Source: Manduca sexta (taxonomy: Eukaryota; Arthropoda; Insecta; Lepidoptera; Sphingidae). From it: a stretch of DNA of 64,000 nucleotides. Shown here one piece after another: positions 44,401 to 51,988 of this stretch (its first letter is position 1; every line of letters starts with the position of its first letter). The notes under the pieces are model-generated. The model had not been told where the DNA came from, did no database searches, and saw nothing but the letters and a program-made list of their open reading frames with translations. A program made the translations under genes and the position numbers. Where the stretch lies: positions 7,235,556-7,299,555 of the forward strand of contig NC_051116.1 of assembly GCF_014839805.1 (NCBI RefSeq), written 5' to 3'.

Positions 44401-46836
44401 GCTCATAGCTGATGTAGATGTGATAACATCCAACCCTTGTGAAAGGCAAATGGTACAATACCGTAAATATATGGGATAAAATCAAAATTTCTATAGTTAT
44501 AATAGATAAGTAATGTTTAATTTTCATTATTCTCATGAATTATTTTGAGTTATTAGTGTAACTATGTTTCCTTATTTGTTAAAAGGATTTTTATTTTTGT
44601 ATAATTTTAATTTAACATTATTTCATGGTAAAATTCTTTCTAACCTTCATAAGATAGATATATCATGTTATTTGTCATGTAAAAAAAGAAACTAATTTTA
44701 ATAATTGACTGGCTAATCAACATTATTTTTTTTAAAAAATGACTTAGTTTTGGTTGGCTACAAACTCCAAGAGAAAATAAATTAAATTGTTAATATAGTT
44801 TTATTTTGGGGAAACAAACCCAACATTATTGCTTCATAGCCTCTGTTTTATACTTTGCCATTCATGTCTCAATCTTATTATTAAGGTTCATTAGAATCAA
44901 AATACTTAAACTGAGAAATCGGTTAATAAATAAACAAGCAATCATAAAATTGATTGAAGACGGCAAGTAATCAAATTAAATTTATACTTAGCTGCACTAA
45001 AAACTCAATTTGTTAAAGTATTGTTATTTTTTTGTAATCATTACTAAATATAATTCAATAATTTATGTATTTATTAGTTTATGCAGTCTGTACATTTATT
45101 GCTTTCTGTATTGTAATCATAAGTGTATAACAGAATTAATTGACAGTGTTTCCTCTTTAATTAGTCTTTGCTTTATTCTAATTGCTTAATGTATATAACT
45201 ATTTAGAACATAAAAATAATTTTCGAAATTCAAAATTCAAGTTAATTGAAATTTTGACTATCTAAACTGAATGGGTCTCTACCAAGACCTTGTATGGATT
45301 ATATGTATATTTTTTAAATATTCCACTGCCCAGTGTCTAATGACATTATGCCTAAATAAAAAACAATTATCTCTATTGTAACTGACCAGTAGCAATTAAA
45401 ATTAATTATACATTATGGTATGATTATAATTTTAAATTCATGTCCACTAAACTGTTGTTTCAATGCAGCTGTCGCTACTACAATCATTAATCAAGCAACT
45501 TAACAATGGGTTAATTAATAATTATGTAGATGTCTCATTGTCACAAAGTGTTGACCATATAAGACCAACATTTATTTTCTGACACCATAATGTCAAAGGA
45601 AAACGTACGAACAGCTTTGCGCGAAAACATAACTGCGAAGCTAAAATCGCATAACAATTCATTGAAACAGCTCGCTTGAATTGAACCAGCTCCAAATGAC
45701 CCCGAAAGGAGTCGCCTACTTTATTGTGAATGAACGGCGACTCATTGATTATAGCTATACACAGGACACAGGGTTCACCCGAGGGCGGCGGTCGTATCCA
45801 TCTACGCTATGTGTGACGATCCCACACCCATGTATGTCTACTATCCCACTAATTATGAACTCAGAGGGAATGCAGGGCCCTACAAAACATCGTAAATCCC
45901 ATTAAAAATTCCGCGAGCTGTGGAAAATGGCCGGGGTAAGGCCCTACCTAGCCCGAACAGGGCGAACCATAAAACACGATAAACTGAGTAACAAGGACTC
46001 CACTTACTTTTCAGATGCCTCGGTCATGATTCGACACGTCGAATATTCTAATTTCTACTCGCCACTTCACAGATTTCACCATTTTTATGACATAAATACA
46101 TCAGATTCACTTACGAACCGTTCTTATTTCGGCCCTTTGTTGGGCCTCAATGCGCGTGCGTCAATAAAACAGTCCGGGCGGGTTTCAATGAAAACGGCGT
46201 GCCAGCGCGACAGGTGGCGCAGTTGTCGCGCACAACTACTTATTCGACACGTGATTGGCCTGTTCGCCCGTCTAGGATGTAACGACCAATCACAGAGCTT
46301 CGCACTAGACGGGTACCAATACTGTTACTTTAGTGGAAAGAAAAAAAATATCGCGCGAAATTTAAGATACTGTACAGCACCGGTTGAATTTTCACAGAGC
46401 GCGCACAGTTTTCTTGACTTAGAGAATGCTAGTTTTCACCTCAAGAAAATACGTCGTACCACAAAACAATTTTTCTCGATATTTTATCGCGAATGCGGTG
46501 AAACGTAATGTTGCAGAACCAGCAGCGGAAATAGGTCACGCCGGCCTCGAGGGTTCGACTGTTACTGAATGGAACGGGGCTCGCAATGGGCCCATCCCCG
46601 TTCATGCACCGACCCATTGAAAAATAAATAGGTCAAATCATTGCAACGTGCCCTAGATGCAGCCAGCTCAGCCATTCACAAGGCGGAGCCTGCACGGGCC
46701 CCCCGTCTATTTATAGCTGCTCTATATTTGGTCGGTCATTCGCAGCAGACGTAAATGCAAGCCTCCGTAAAGTAGGTTACCTGATTTTCTTTGTTAATAG
46801 GCGTTTCGGTGACGTAGTTTTGCTGTGTGACGTCAT
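17261..46836 (-). CDS. Spred: Spred: EVH1 and Sprouty-domain inhibitor of Ras/MAPK signalling
   Basis: Exons from 5' to 3' on the - strand: 46836-46781 (proposed), 40125-39989, 38525-38428, 37402-37234, 33890-33802, 33490-33385, 33109-33021, 31769-31676, 31323-31236, 29298-29187, 22441-22350, 17408-17261. They join in phase to about 425 residues, close to the family's usual length. The EVH1 domain has [31 protein letters not shown] and [20 protein letters not shown] low-complexity linker follows, then the Sprouty domain: [47 protein letters not shown]. Known Spred proteins act at the plasma membrane, bind Ras/Raf and neurofibromin, and dampen receptor-tyrosine-kinase signalling; EVH1 recruits partners and SPR is needed for membrane targeting. 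The gene spans about 30 kb, swollen by repeats. The SPR domain is split over three exons, and one of these seeds a 42-copy tandem array. Confidence 0.95.
18844..19790. mobile_element. Foldback element with long inverted arms
   Basis: The left arm from about 18844 to 19110 is matched in reverse complement by about 19525-19790; shared landmarks are GTGTGGGGGGTCAATAGAAG, CGCGATATCTCGGAAACTAT and AGCAAATTGTTTTGCCT. The roughly 400-bp middle is AT-rich. No coding frame is recognised. It is nested in the TTAA-bounded element. Confidence 0.75.
20710..21300 (+). pseudogene. Decayed Mutator-like transposase domain
   Basis: After a possible acceptor (tatttttag) one frame reads [20 protein letters not shown] and [10 protein letters not shown] up to a stop at 20937. 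A shifted frame resumes at 20954 with [14 protein letters not shown] and [14 protein letters not shown], has a stop at 21095, then [20 protein letters not shown], with another stop at 21222. The zinc-knuckle-like CNMCN, the 'LDLP' region and the 'DGIP...DC.W' stretch are the order seen in insect proteins annotated as Mutator-like transposase domain. Two stops and a frame change make it inactive. Family assignment is from memory. Confidence 0.6.
22112..22295 (+). mobile_element. Interspersed repeat family B copy
   Basis: ATAATAATGCCGGCCTGTAT and CACTATGGCGGGTCTTACAC. Directly right of the TTAA-bounded element and about 55 bp from the Spred exon at 22350. Confidence 0.62.
22350..22441 (-). CDS. 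Spred: Spred exon: middle of SPR domain
   Basis: Acceptor cttccag, donor gtaaat. It encodes [20 protein letters not shown] and [10 protein letters not shown], equivalent to the YHC..D.EGD....PC.C segment of Spred proteins. Confidence 0.95.
22705..22925 (-). mobile_element. SINE family A copy
   Basis: Reverse orientation. CTTGAAGGGATAGGCAGAGG and CCTGACCTGGGATTGGAATC mark its two ends. Lies between the Spred SPR exons. Confidence 0.65.
23383..23700 (+). mobile_element. SINE family D copy
   Basis: GCGATAGCCTAATTGGATGT and CAGATTCAAATCCCAAGGGC at the head; tail GCAAGGCTGTTATTATTATA. Directly followed by the family E repeat that borders the tandem array. Confidence 0.8.
23701..23997 (+). mobile_element. 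Interspersed repeat family E bordering the tandem array
   Basis: CGACCCGCCCCGGCTTCGCA to ACTATGTAGTGAT. The last bases run straight into the first array unit. The family's other copy is at 36668-36960. Confidence 0.72.
24001..29298 (-). repeat. 42-copy tandem array derived from a Spred exon and its donor
   Basis: Unit starts can be placed at 24001, 24129, 24254, 24378 and so on to 29148, 42 in all. The unit is 120 bp plus a C tract of 4-8, so the period is 124-128 bp. Read in Spred orientation, each unit is 82 nt of exon (from AACCGCGCC to GCGCAG), donor gtacta, a G tract of 4-8, and 32 nt of intron ending ...CACTAACATTAGTATAAT. The exon part is the same in all copies, apart from a two-base insertion near 28934 beside one donor. 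Only the right-most unit continues into the true exon with its acceptor. The array lies inside the Spred intron between two SPR exons. Open frames inside it are shadows of the repeat. Confidence 0.97.
29187..29298 (-). CDS. Spred: Spred exon: first part of Sprouty (SPR) domain, parent of the tandem array
   Basis: Acceptor caacag, donor gtacta. It encodes [20 protein letters not shown] then [17 protein letters not shown], matching the Spred-type CEYAPD...C..VSC..CA pattern. Positions 29187-29268 (82 nt) and the following intron are repeated 41 more times to the left. Only this copy has an acceptor and the codons for [10 protein letters not shown]. Confidence 0.95.
29413..29690 (+). mobile_element. 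CR1-like repeat (family C) copy
   Basis: ATTGGTGGTAGGTCTCTCAT to CAGGCGAACAAGCTCGCCTC. Sits about 115 nt from the SPR exon that founds the tandem array. Confidence 0.7.
30311..30342 (+). repeat. (GTTT)n microsatellite
   Basis: About eight GTTT units at the start of a repeat that opens TATATAAAGCTGAAGAG, a common lepidopteran motif. Confidence 0.85.
30345..30716 (+). repeat. Three-copy tandem repeat, period about 122 bp
   Basis: TTGCGTTGGATAGCCCTTTG recurs at a spacing of 122 and 121 bp. Units end AATAGGAGCGGAGCAGTAAT. Lies in a Spred intron; no coding frame. Confidence 0.88.
31236..31323 (-). CDS. Spred: Spred exon: linker leading into Sprouty domain
   Basis: Acceptor cttgcag, donor gtatgt. 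It reads [20 protein letters not shown] then TFQGRLKC. The last Cys opens the SPR cysteine series together with RHCHEW of the next exon. Confidence 0.85.
31676..31769 (-). CDS. Spred: Spred exon: linker region
   Basis: Acceptor attgcag, donor gtgata. It reads [20 protein letters not shown] then [11 protein letters not shown]. Phase and codon use fit, but no domain is assigned. Confidence 0.82.
31850..32028. mobile_element. GGGCCCTTATTCT-ended MITE
   Basis: Inverted ends GGGCCCTTATTCTCTAT and ATACAGAATAAGGGCCC surround about 180 bp with CGCGTAAC/GTTACGCG motifs. It splits a SINE whose two parts lie at 31790-31849 and 32029-32040. Confidence 0.8.
32654..32822 (-). mobile_element. SINE family A, 5'-truncated copy
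   Basis: Tail TTTATCCCCGAAGGGGTATG to GAGCAGAAAAACCCAAATAT; the tRNA head is absent. It leads into the GT-rich microsatellite. Confidence 0.75.
32823..33012 (+). repeat. GT-rich microsatellite beside a Spred exon
   Basis: Degenerate TG/TGTG/CGTG repeats over about 190 bp (AC-rich on the transcribed strand), ending at the donor of the exon 33021-33109. The long open frames over it are composition artefacts. Confidence 0.85.
33021..33109 (-). CDS. Spred: Spred exon: linker region
   Basis: Acceptor gttgcag, donor gtgagt. It reads [20 protein letters not shown] and [12 protein letters not shown]-rich microsatellite begins directly after the donor on the transcribed side. Confidence 0.84.
33385..33490 (-). 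CDS. Spred: Spred exon: proline-rich linker
   Basis: Acceptor gttgtgcag, donor gtaata. It reads [20 protein letters not shown] then [17 protein letters not shown]-rich against an AT-rich intron background. Phases match both neighbours. Confidence 0.82.
33802..33890 (-). CDS. Spred: Spred exon: linker after EVH1
   Basis: Acceptor gttcag, donor gtaaca. In phase with the EVH1 exon it reads [20 protein letters not shown] then DDEEQNIFE, an acidic linker. No domain is recognised. Support is from splice sites and phase. Confidence 0.82.
34575..34665 (+). pseudogene. LINE reverse-transcriptase protein, C-terminal scrap
   Basis: One frame reads [20 protein letters not shown] then HVQQWTYFG and TGA at the end, the typical C terminus of RTE/Jockey-type LINE proteins (DRW...W..L.EA.VQQW). 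Nothing upstream is intact. Confidence 0.65.
35319..35520 (+). mobile_element. Interspersed repeat family B copy
   Basis: CTGATGGTAAGTGGTGTGGG and ACACAATTATGCCGGTTTGA. Directly precedes the duplicate of the IgSF gene 3'UTR. Confidence 0.65.
35615..35870 (+). repeat. Diverged copy of the IgSF gene 3'UTR sequence
   Basis: CTAAATGAAACCACATACTT, AAATAAAATAGTGTAAG, GCAGCGGCAACATCACAC and CAAAATGATAAAAAAATCA match, in order and orientation, the stretch 13900-14145. Confidence 0.75.
36005..36230 (-). mobile_element. SINE family A copy
   Basis: Reverse orientation. CGCCTTTTATTCCGGAAGGG at the tail and CCGAACCGGGGGTTTAACCC at the B-box end. Confidence 0.7.
36668..36960 (+). mobile_element. Interspersed repeat family E, second copy
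   Basis: AGCGACCCGCCCCGGCTTTG to ACTATGTAGTGAT, about 290 bp and highly similar to 23701-23997, which suggests fairly recent movement. AT-rich between, no coding frame. Confidence 0.72.
37234..37402 (-). CDS. Spred: Spred exon: EVH1 core and C-terminal helix
   Basis: Acceptor tttccag, donor gtaagc. It encodes [23 protein letters not shown] and [19 protein letters not shown], the most conserved part of the Spred EVH1 domain, ending in the helix AIEELLDG. Confidence 0.97.
38069..38409 (+). mobile_element. tRNA-derived SINE (family D) with 11-bp target duplication at a Spred donor
   Basis: Pol III-like boxes ATAGCCTAGTTGGGTG and GGTTCAAATCCC, body CGGTGAAGGAAAACATCGTG, tail CAGGGCTGATATTATTTTAT. 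AAGGTTCGTGG flanks it on both sides (38058-38068 and 38410-38420). The right duplicate ends one base from the donor hexamer of the EVH1 exon. Confidence 0.88.
38428..38525 (-). CDS. Spred: Spred exon: EVH1 loop and third strand
   Basis: Acceptor gttagcag, donor gtatgt. It encodes a Ser/Thr-rich stretch ([18 protein letters not shown]), then [14 protein letters not shown]. The second part is the EVH1 strand before VVLEC. The first part is a loop that appears longer than in vertebrate Spred. A SINE target-site duplicate lies directly beyond the donor. Confidence 0.93.
38606..38857 (+). mobile_element. tRNA-derived SINE (family A), best-preserved copy
   Basis: Reads GCCTCGGTGGCGTAGTTG (A box) and GGTTCGAATCCCGGGTCGGG (B box), then the body ending CCCCTTCGGGGATAA. 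Lies in a Spred intron, opposite to transcription. Confidence 0.85.
39715..39880. repeat. Inverted repeat next to a Spred EVH1 exon
   Basis: Arms 39715-39783 and 39812-39877 share GTCATGTGTTTTGAATTTCG and CGAGACGTAGTTTGAACTT as complements. Further shorter AAAACCCATGACTTCC direct repeats run on to the exon donor near 39985. Confidence 0.8.
39989..40125 (-). CDS. Spred: Spred exon: EVH1 N-terminal strands
   Basis: Acceptor gtctccag, donor gtgagt. It encodes [20 protein letters not shown] and [17 protein letters not shown], the opening strands of a Spred EVH1 domain, with the conserved GGW..LGGGGL. GC-rich compared with its introns. Adjacent to a large inverted repeat on the intron side. Confidence 0.95.
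40187..40503 (+). mobile_element. SINE family D copy
   Basis: GCGGTTGCCTAGTTGGTTGT and GCAGGTTCAAATCCCAAAGG at the head; tail GGGCTGATATTATTATTATA. In Spred intron 1 close to the next exon. Confidence 0.8.
40755..40978 (+). mobile_element. CR1-like repeat (family C), truncated
   Basis: AATAGTGCGTAGTCACTTGT to GGTAAACGGCAAGCTCGTCT. The GGTGGTAGG head is missing. Confidence 0.65.
41450..42006. mobile_element. Cluster of GGGCCCTTATTCT MITEs
   Basis: At least two full copies (41546-41725 and about 41745-41925) and flanking partial copies of the element at 31850, back to back in alternating orientation, sharing GATAACATGACACGGC and ACAGAATACCATTCCAC. Confidence 0.75.
42113..42388 (-). mobile_element. 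CR1-like repeat (family C), reverse copy
   Basis: GAATGACAAGACGAGCTTGC to AGGCGGACTCTCACATATAA, the full family unit in reverse. Confidence 0.68.
42635..42846 (+). mobile_element. Nested-hairpin repeat, copy 1
   Basis: Bounded by palindromic blocks built from GCAGATTCAATACTTTGCG and AGGGACCGTCG, with a middle block CATGGGAATATACACTAAAC. The same element occurs inverted at 54854-55103. Confidence 0.75.
43130..43262 (+). mobile_element. Interspersed repeat family B fragment
   Basis: GCACCTGATGGTAAGTGAAG to ATTATGCCGGCCTGTTGGAA; cut before the ATATATCC end. Confidence 0.65.
43420..43640 (-). mobile_element. SINE family A, rearranged copy
   Basis: CGTCTTTTATTCCCAAATGG to a duplicated TATTCCGTCCCATGATGC block (about 43495 and 43565), indicating an internal duplication. 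Confidence 0.6.
44218..44383 (+). repeat. Two-copy tandem duplication, period 83 bp
   Basis: AATCACATTTGTAGGAGCCA at 44218 and AATCGCATTTGTAGGAGCTA at 44301 start two similar 83-bp units within AT-rich DNA. Confidence 0.8.
45560..46836. promoter_or_regulatory. CpG-rich block at the 5' end of Spred
   Basis: This block is clearly richer in G+C and CpG than the AT-rich flanks, and it holds opposed CCAAT boxes (gtgattgg near 46250, gaccaatcac near 46284). It starts at the proposed Spred first exon and extends into intron 1, as expected for a promoter-proximal region. Long open frames on the + strand here (for example 45927-46508) match no family I recognise and are probably by-products of base composition. 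Confidence 0.4.
46781..46836 (-). CDS. Spred: Proposed first coding exon of Spred
   Basis: On the - strand an ATG at 46836 opens 18 codons (MTSHSKTT ... KKI) plus AG, followed by donor gtaacc. The two spare bases join the T that opens the next exon, giving Ser and the reading [11 protein letters not shown]. An in-frame TAA lies 11 codons upstream, so this ATG is the first in its frame. It sits at the edge of a CpG-rich stretch. The peptide resembles no family consensus I can recall and the ATG context (C at -3) is weak, so transcript evidence is needed. Confidence 0.5.
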
Positions 46837-47000
46837 ACGTGATTTTTCGCAATGGCGGGAGGGCGGTTAATTTTTTTAAAATTCAATTTTTAAATTTATT
46901 GGAATTTTTAACCTTGGATTATTATGAGGCAATTTGTGCATTATTTATCGAAATTCAATAAGTTATTACGCTTTTTACATGAAATAATTTATTAATAAAT
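46837..47000 (-). promoter_or_regulatory. Probable Spred 5'UTR/promoter
   Basis: This lies directly upstream of the proposed Spred ATG. On the - strand it reads AT-rich sequence and then a CpG-containing block with CCGCCATTG. A CRE-like TGACGTCA overlaps the start codon (46828-46835). No TATA box is seen at a suitable distance. Tentative. Confidence 0.3.
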
Positions 47001-47754
47001 TTAATAAAGAAATATATTTCCTTTGTTACCTATATGCCTACTTCGTTACTAATTATTTGTTAGAGTTTACTAAACGGTTTATAGAAGGCTTTATTATATA
47101 GATTCCTTTGTCTATCAATGGTTCCTTCTAACTTTGACTGCATATTAGGGGAGGTATTCTTTTAATTCGTAACCTATATGGAGTGCAGTTACAGTTGCAG
47201 ATGAAGTTAGCTTTTGGAGTAAAGGTGGACATCGTCCCTTCCATTAAAAACAGTCTATAAGTTTCCAATATTTAAGCATTTAGGCATTTTATTTGAGATT
47301 TTTGGCCTGGCGTTAAATAGTTTTGTATGGATTTTAAAGCAATTCCTTTGTATCTATTGCACCTTGACCTACCACTGTATAAATATCAATTGATTTTCAT
47401 ACCTACTTTGATGTTATATGTAATCCACTTTGATGAATAGATTTAATAATGTTCCTTTACAAATCAAGCAATTACTTATGAGTTAAGTTACTGCAATTTC
47501 TTAATAAGTAAATATGATTTATTATTATTGATGGATGATTACTTTTAGTGATGGTTTGAGGATTTGTGAAACTGGTGAGGTCTTGAGTTTAGACTTCCAA
47601 TGGAACTAAAAGTTTTTTAATTTTTTGTCCATGAAATAAGTAAATGAAACTTGGCCGATATTTAAATTATTGTCTTAGTTATATGCTTTCTTCTTTTGAT
47701 ACCATGATGATGTGGAACCGAGTTTGGTGTATCATTTTTAATACCTGAAATGAC

Positions 47755-47976
47755 CCCATTGCACCTGATGGTAAGTGGAGTGGGGTTCAATAGAATGCCG
47801 ACTGACGAGAGATGATTACCCCTCGACAGTCGACACAATTATGCCGGCCTGTTGTTATCAGATATACACATACTGATCCTGGAACGCGACATATGTCGGC
47901 CTCTATGACGGGTTTCAACACCTTGTGTACGGTGGTCGCTATCCGGGCGGATATTAAATATATCCTACCACTAGCA
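47755..47976 (+). mobile_element. Interspersed repeat family B, full copy
   Basis: CACCTGATGGTAAGTGGAGT to ATTAAATATATCCTACCACT, about 220 bp. Confidence 0.68.
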
Positions 47977-48621
47977 AACTAAGACCTCATCTCAGTAGTA
48001 GTGTAGACCCGTGTCCAGCAGTGGAACAATTGACAAGTCTAATTACTTACTAAGTAAAAGCCACACAACTACCGATGACATCACTCATCAGGAATATCTA
48101 GATTGAACAAAATACCGCAATGCGCTCGTCATTCAGATATATCAAGTCTCATATCTTAATTAATGGCTGCAATGTCCTTTCAAATGCTTATTAATACTTT
48201 GAGATTGATAAAAATGGAAGAGGTGAAGAAGTGTCAAAGTGCTGTGACAATAGTGTCTACCCACCATAAGATGCAAGCGTTATAGTGAAATTATGTTTAT
48301 AATTGGAAGAAAATTAAAAAAATTACCTAGCTACATGGATTCGCATAAGATTAATAAACTGATTTATTTATATAACACTAATGAATCAGCTTAAAATAAT
48401 CTGCTATAACAAGCTATTGCAACGCGTAAAAATGGCAGTTTACGCGATAGCTCGTGTTGACGTCACACTCGACCTGACCTACCTCACAAAGCCGAAATGT
48501 ATGAAAACTGTGCTATTTTATATATTTAATAGCTCGTACGTATATTTTGAATACCTATAAAGGATATTGTCTTGTAAATATTTACCAAATTACGATTCAG
48601 AGCACTTACATTCTATGTATT

Positions 48622-48760
48622 GAAAGGGATACCACTTTGTCTGATTGTATGTGGAGGTGTTAATGGGAGATATTTATTGCAGTCGACATAATTATGCCGG
48701 CATTTTTGGAACTGGATATAGACAGGCTGATCCTTAATGTACCACGTGGGCTTGTAGTTT
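48622..48760 (+). mobile_element. Interspersed repeat family B, degraded fragment
   Basis: CGACATAATTATGCCGGCAT and GATATAGACAGGCTGATCCT are recognisable within diverged sequence. Confidence 0.5.
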
Positions 48761-49892
48761 TGCCTTCATAGATCTTGATAGTTGTTGACAAAATATTATC
48801 AGATAGTATTTTATTCAGGTAATAAAATTTAATTTTTAGGGCTGGCGGTTTCGTCTGCATGTTGTACTTTTTCCGGATTAAGCCTTAAGGAATATTTTTC
48901 GGTTTAAAAAATAGTCTCTGTCTCAATTTAAGACCTAGTCTGTTATGTGTGCTAAGTTTCATTTAAATACGTCCGGCAATCGGTGTTTACTTGTAACAAA
49001 TATCCAAATAATGCAAACTGTCGCATAACGCATTTATCTTCGTAGGAAGTGGCTCATAGTGATTGTAGTCAGCCATGTAAGTGTGTTGCATTAATTTTAA
49101 AAGAAATATTTTTATCTCTTTTTGTCAAACAGTATAAACTACTTATATACTTAGTATATTTTCCTAAATAAAAAAAATATTGTTGGTATGGAAAGAAAAA
49201 TATAGACGCTATAAAGTTTTCGATTAGTTCTGCAACTTTTGCGGTAAACCGTACCTATAAAGTACTAAATAAATCATCTCTACATATTTTTATAGTAATA
49301 TAGAAAAATCGGGTTGCACTAGATTAATGAACAACCCCTATTTGCAATATAACTCGAGGTTACCAAACGACTGATGCAAAACAAGACGTAGTCGAATAAG
49401 TTCGTATTGCATTGAAAATGTAAATGTAACGCTCGCGGAAGTCATGAATAGGAGATGCGCGCGCCATCTAGAGTGCGCGGGAATGTAGGCCGTTGACCCG
49501 CGTCGACATTCGCTTCCCTACCCAACCCCCGCATGCATTAATGGAATGAAATTCAATGTGATTCGTTAATGAATATTTTAGCTAAAGTTGTATGTATTAC
49601 CGCCAAAATTTACGTCAAATTATTTTTATTTAACTCAGACATAAAACAATGAAGTTGTATTTGTAGTAATTAACTTTTTATAATTTAGAAGGAATTTTTT
49701 TTAGTTAAATTTGCACCTTAAGAATTCTGCCATCTTTTATTTCGCAACATTGCAGCGGGATATTGTTTCTAGGAATCCGTTTTCACGGGGACCGAGGCTC
49801 GAGTAAAAACTAGTACCTAATATACTTAGTATACATATTAATTTATATAGAATATTATTTAGGCATTCGGCTTCAAAATTTTGTTGTTGATA

Positions 49893-50060
49893 CACTTATG
49901 CCTTTATTTCCGATGTAGGCAGAGGCGCACCCAATGTGTATATGTATCGTGTTCATTATAGGAGAGCCTATTGACATCTAGCACAAGTTTCAGTCTTCGG
50001 GGTGACACAACCCATTAACAATGCCGGACCTAGGATTCGAACTGAAGACCTAAGAGCGTT
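49893..50060 (-). mobile_element. SINE family A, degraded copy
   Basis: GATGTAGGCAGAGGCGCACC at the tail and CCGGACCTAGGATTCGAACT at the head. Lies between Spred and Ech1. Confidence 0.6.
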
Positions 50061-50129
50061 AGTGGAATCGCGCACAGAATACTAGTGAGACAGATCGATT
50101 CCGATGATGTGGGTTTTAAATATCTATAT

Positions 50130-50386
50130 ATATAAAAATGAATCCCTATTTCCCTGGGTCACGCCATCACGCGTGAACGGCTGGACCGATTTCACTAATT
50201 TTTTTTGTTGTGTTTGTTATTGTCAGGAGAAGGTTCTCAATTGAGAAATTCAAAAAATTAGGCGGAACATTAGAAAATATAAGAAACGTTAACGAAAATA
50301 TTAATTTTGTATAACTGTTAGCGATTGACAGAATGCGCGCTGCAAATTCATATTTAAGACGGGGCAACGTCTGTCGGGTCAGCTAG
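50130..50386 (+). mobile_element. Helitron-like non-autonomous element, copy 1
   Basis: AATCCCTATTTCCCTGGGTC at the left and GTCTGTCGGGTCAGCTAG at the right. A 3' CTAG after a short GACG...CGTC hairpin fits a Helitron 3' end (CTRR). Class assignment is tentative. Confidence 0.55.
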
Positions 50387-50472
50387 TCGACATATTATAT
50401 GTACTAGAATATACGTCAATTGTTTTAAATAATTAATTACTTTAATATTAATACACACAACTAACAAGACAT

Positions 50473-50730
50473 ACCACGCATTCATTCGCGAAAGGGTAGA
50501 CAGTGGTGCAACCAGAGCATTCACTTTCGCCATGAGTGTGTTTTGTCCCATGATGTGATAGAGGCCTTGCTTATGGCTATATCGGCCACGAATTATAGAT
50601 TCAGAATGACAGCAAAAATCCTAATATTGCTTTGCCCGACCCGGGATTAGTACCCGGGAATTTCAGAGCGGTGCCATTCATATACCTTATGCAATACAAC
50701 TATGCTATCGAGGCAGTAATGTTGGTCAAA
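50473..50730 (-). mobile_element. SINE family A copy
   Basis: CATTCGCGAAAGGGTAGACA to TTGCCCGACCCGGGATTAGT and CAACTATGCTATCGAGGCAG (A-box end), so it is close to full length. Confidence 0.7.
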
Positions 50731-51344
50731 TTAATTTAATTTCTAATATCGCTTTCTATTAGTTACAGTGTAGAACTTCGGTTGGGAGATTTTGGGTTGT
50801 AATCTCGGGTAGATTATTTTTTTAACCGACTTTAGAAATAGGAGGAGGTTATTATTTCAACGTGTATTTCTTATGTTGTCTTAACGCAATTTCAACGTCA
50901 TGCATTCATCCAAAACTCAGCCTATTTCTGTATTTTTTTATATTATTTTTAATAAAGTAGTAACGGCTGTTAACTATTTATAAACATAACAGTATAACCA
51001 TAATTTGATAGCCAATAACAACTACTCAATTAAAATATACTGAAGTTACATTGCAGACGGTTCTTGTGGAAAAAATAGGAAGAAGAAAAGGTAATATGCT
51101 CGAAAGTGTTTCAAGTGGAAATAGTATCATGCGTTTTTTAGGGAAAGGCAGAGGTTCATCACACGTACATACCTATTCCCATTTTTTTCATGTTATTTTC
51201 GAACTCTTTCCATTATATTTAAAATTGATTTGTTTACGTACTTCTTCTATTAAATTATAGCACATAGTTAAGTACTATATGTTGCATTGTTTCTTGCATG
51301 CGACTCAATATATATATTTTAACCTATATTATGGCAACCCTATG

Positions 51345-51560
51345 TTATTTCTTTGTGAATTATCGCTTGCTTTAACGGTGAAGGAAAACATCGTAAAGAA
51401 ACCTGTATACCTATTTTCTATAGGAATTTTGAGGGTGTGTAAAGTCTACTAATCCGCACTAGACCAGCGTGGTGGACTAAGGCCTAATCTCAGTAGTAGA
51501 GACCCGTGACCAGCAGTAGGACAGCATATAATATAGGGATAGTATTTTTATTTATGCTAG
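51345..51560 (+). mobile_element. SINE family D, 3' part
   Basis: TTATCGCTTGCTTTAACGGT through CTAATCCGCACTAGACCAGC to the tail. The tRNA head is missing. A second like copy with the same flanking GCATTGTTTCTTGCATG block is at 55790-56100. Confidence 0.72.
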
Positions 51561-51815
51561 CCCAAGGTATAAGAGCAGTGTAGTATGGGTGCCACTAGCA
51601 AACACTGTAAGCCCTTTAACTTTACATTTGAAATAAATAAGTTAAATTCGGTGAAACTGAGTATTATTAACAGAGCCTGTAGCTTTACCCGACCCGGGAA
51701 TCGAACCCAAGACCTCGGCATGGCAATACGTATGCAACTACTCCACCAGGTTGCCCTTCATTATATATGTATAAAGATGCATGAGAAGACATTAAATAAG
51801 TGAAGTATTAATATA

Positions 51816-51988
51816 CAGTAAAAACCGCTTATAACGTCTCCGGTTATAGCGACGCATCGGTTATAACGACTATATAATAAGGCCCCTTTAAATAAATGCA
51901 TATAAAAAGAGTATCGTTTATAACGACTATCGGATATAGCGTCCAGATACGGTGGTCCCCTCAATGTCGCTATAACCGGTTTTTAGTG
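51816..51988. mobile_element. pogo/Tigger-type MITE
   Basis: Inverted ends CAGTAAAAACCGCTTATAAC and GGTTATAGCG...CCGGTTTTTAGTG sit between TA dinucleotides (51814-51815, 51989-51990). CAGT ends with 'ACCGxTTATAAC' repeats and TA duplication are typical of pogo-like elements. 173 bp, no coding capacity. Confidence 0.75.

Larger units (their letters stand above)
40126..46780 (-). other. Spred intron 1 (6.65 kb if the first exon is right)
   Basis: SINE D, CR1-like copies, the GGGCCC MITE cluster, a nested-hairpin repeat, family B and A copies, then AT-rich DNA (43940-45560) with only an 83-bp duplication, then the CpG-rich block. Confidence 0.5.

Noticed and set aside
45927..46508. A 193-codon open frame on the + strand.
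   Set aside because: No motif or family is recognisable. It lies in the CpG-rich block at the Spred 5' end, where stops are scarce by composition, and has no partner exons.
46704..46722. TATAAATAG on the - strand, considered as the Spred TATA box.
   Set aside because: It lies downstream of the proposed start codon and first donor, so it could serve only an alternative promoter, for which nothing else speaks.
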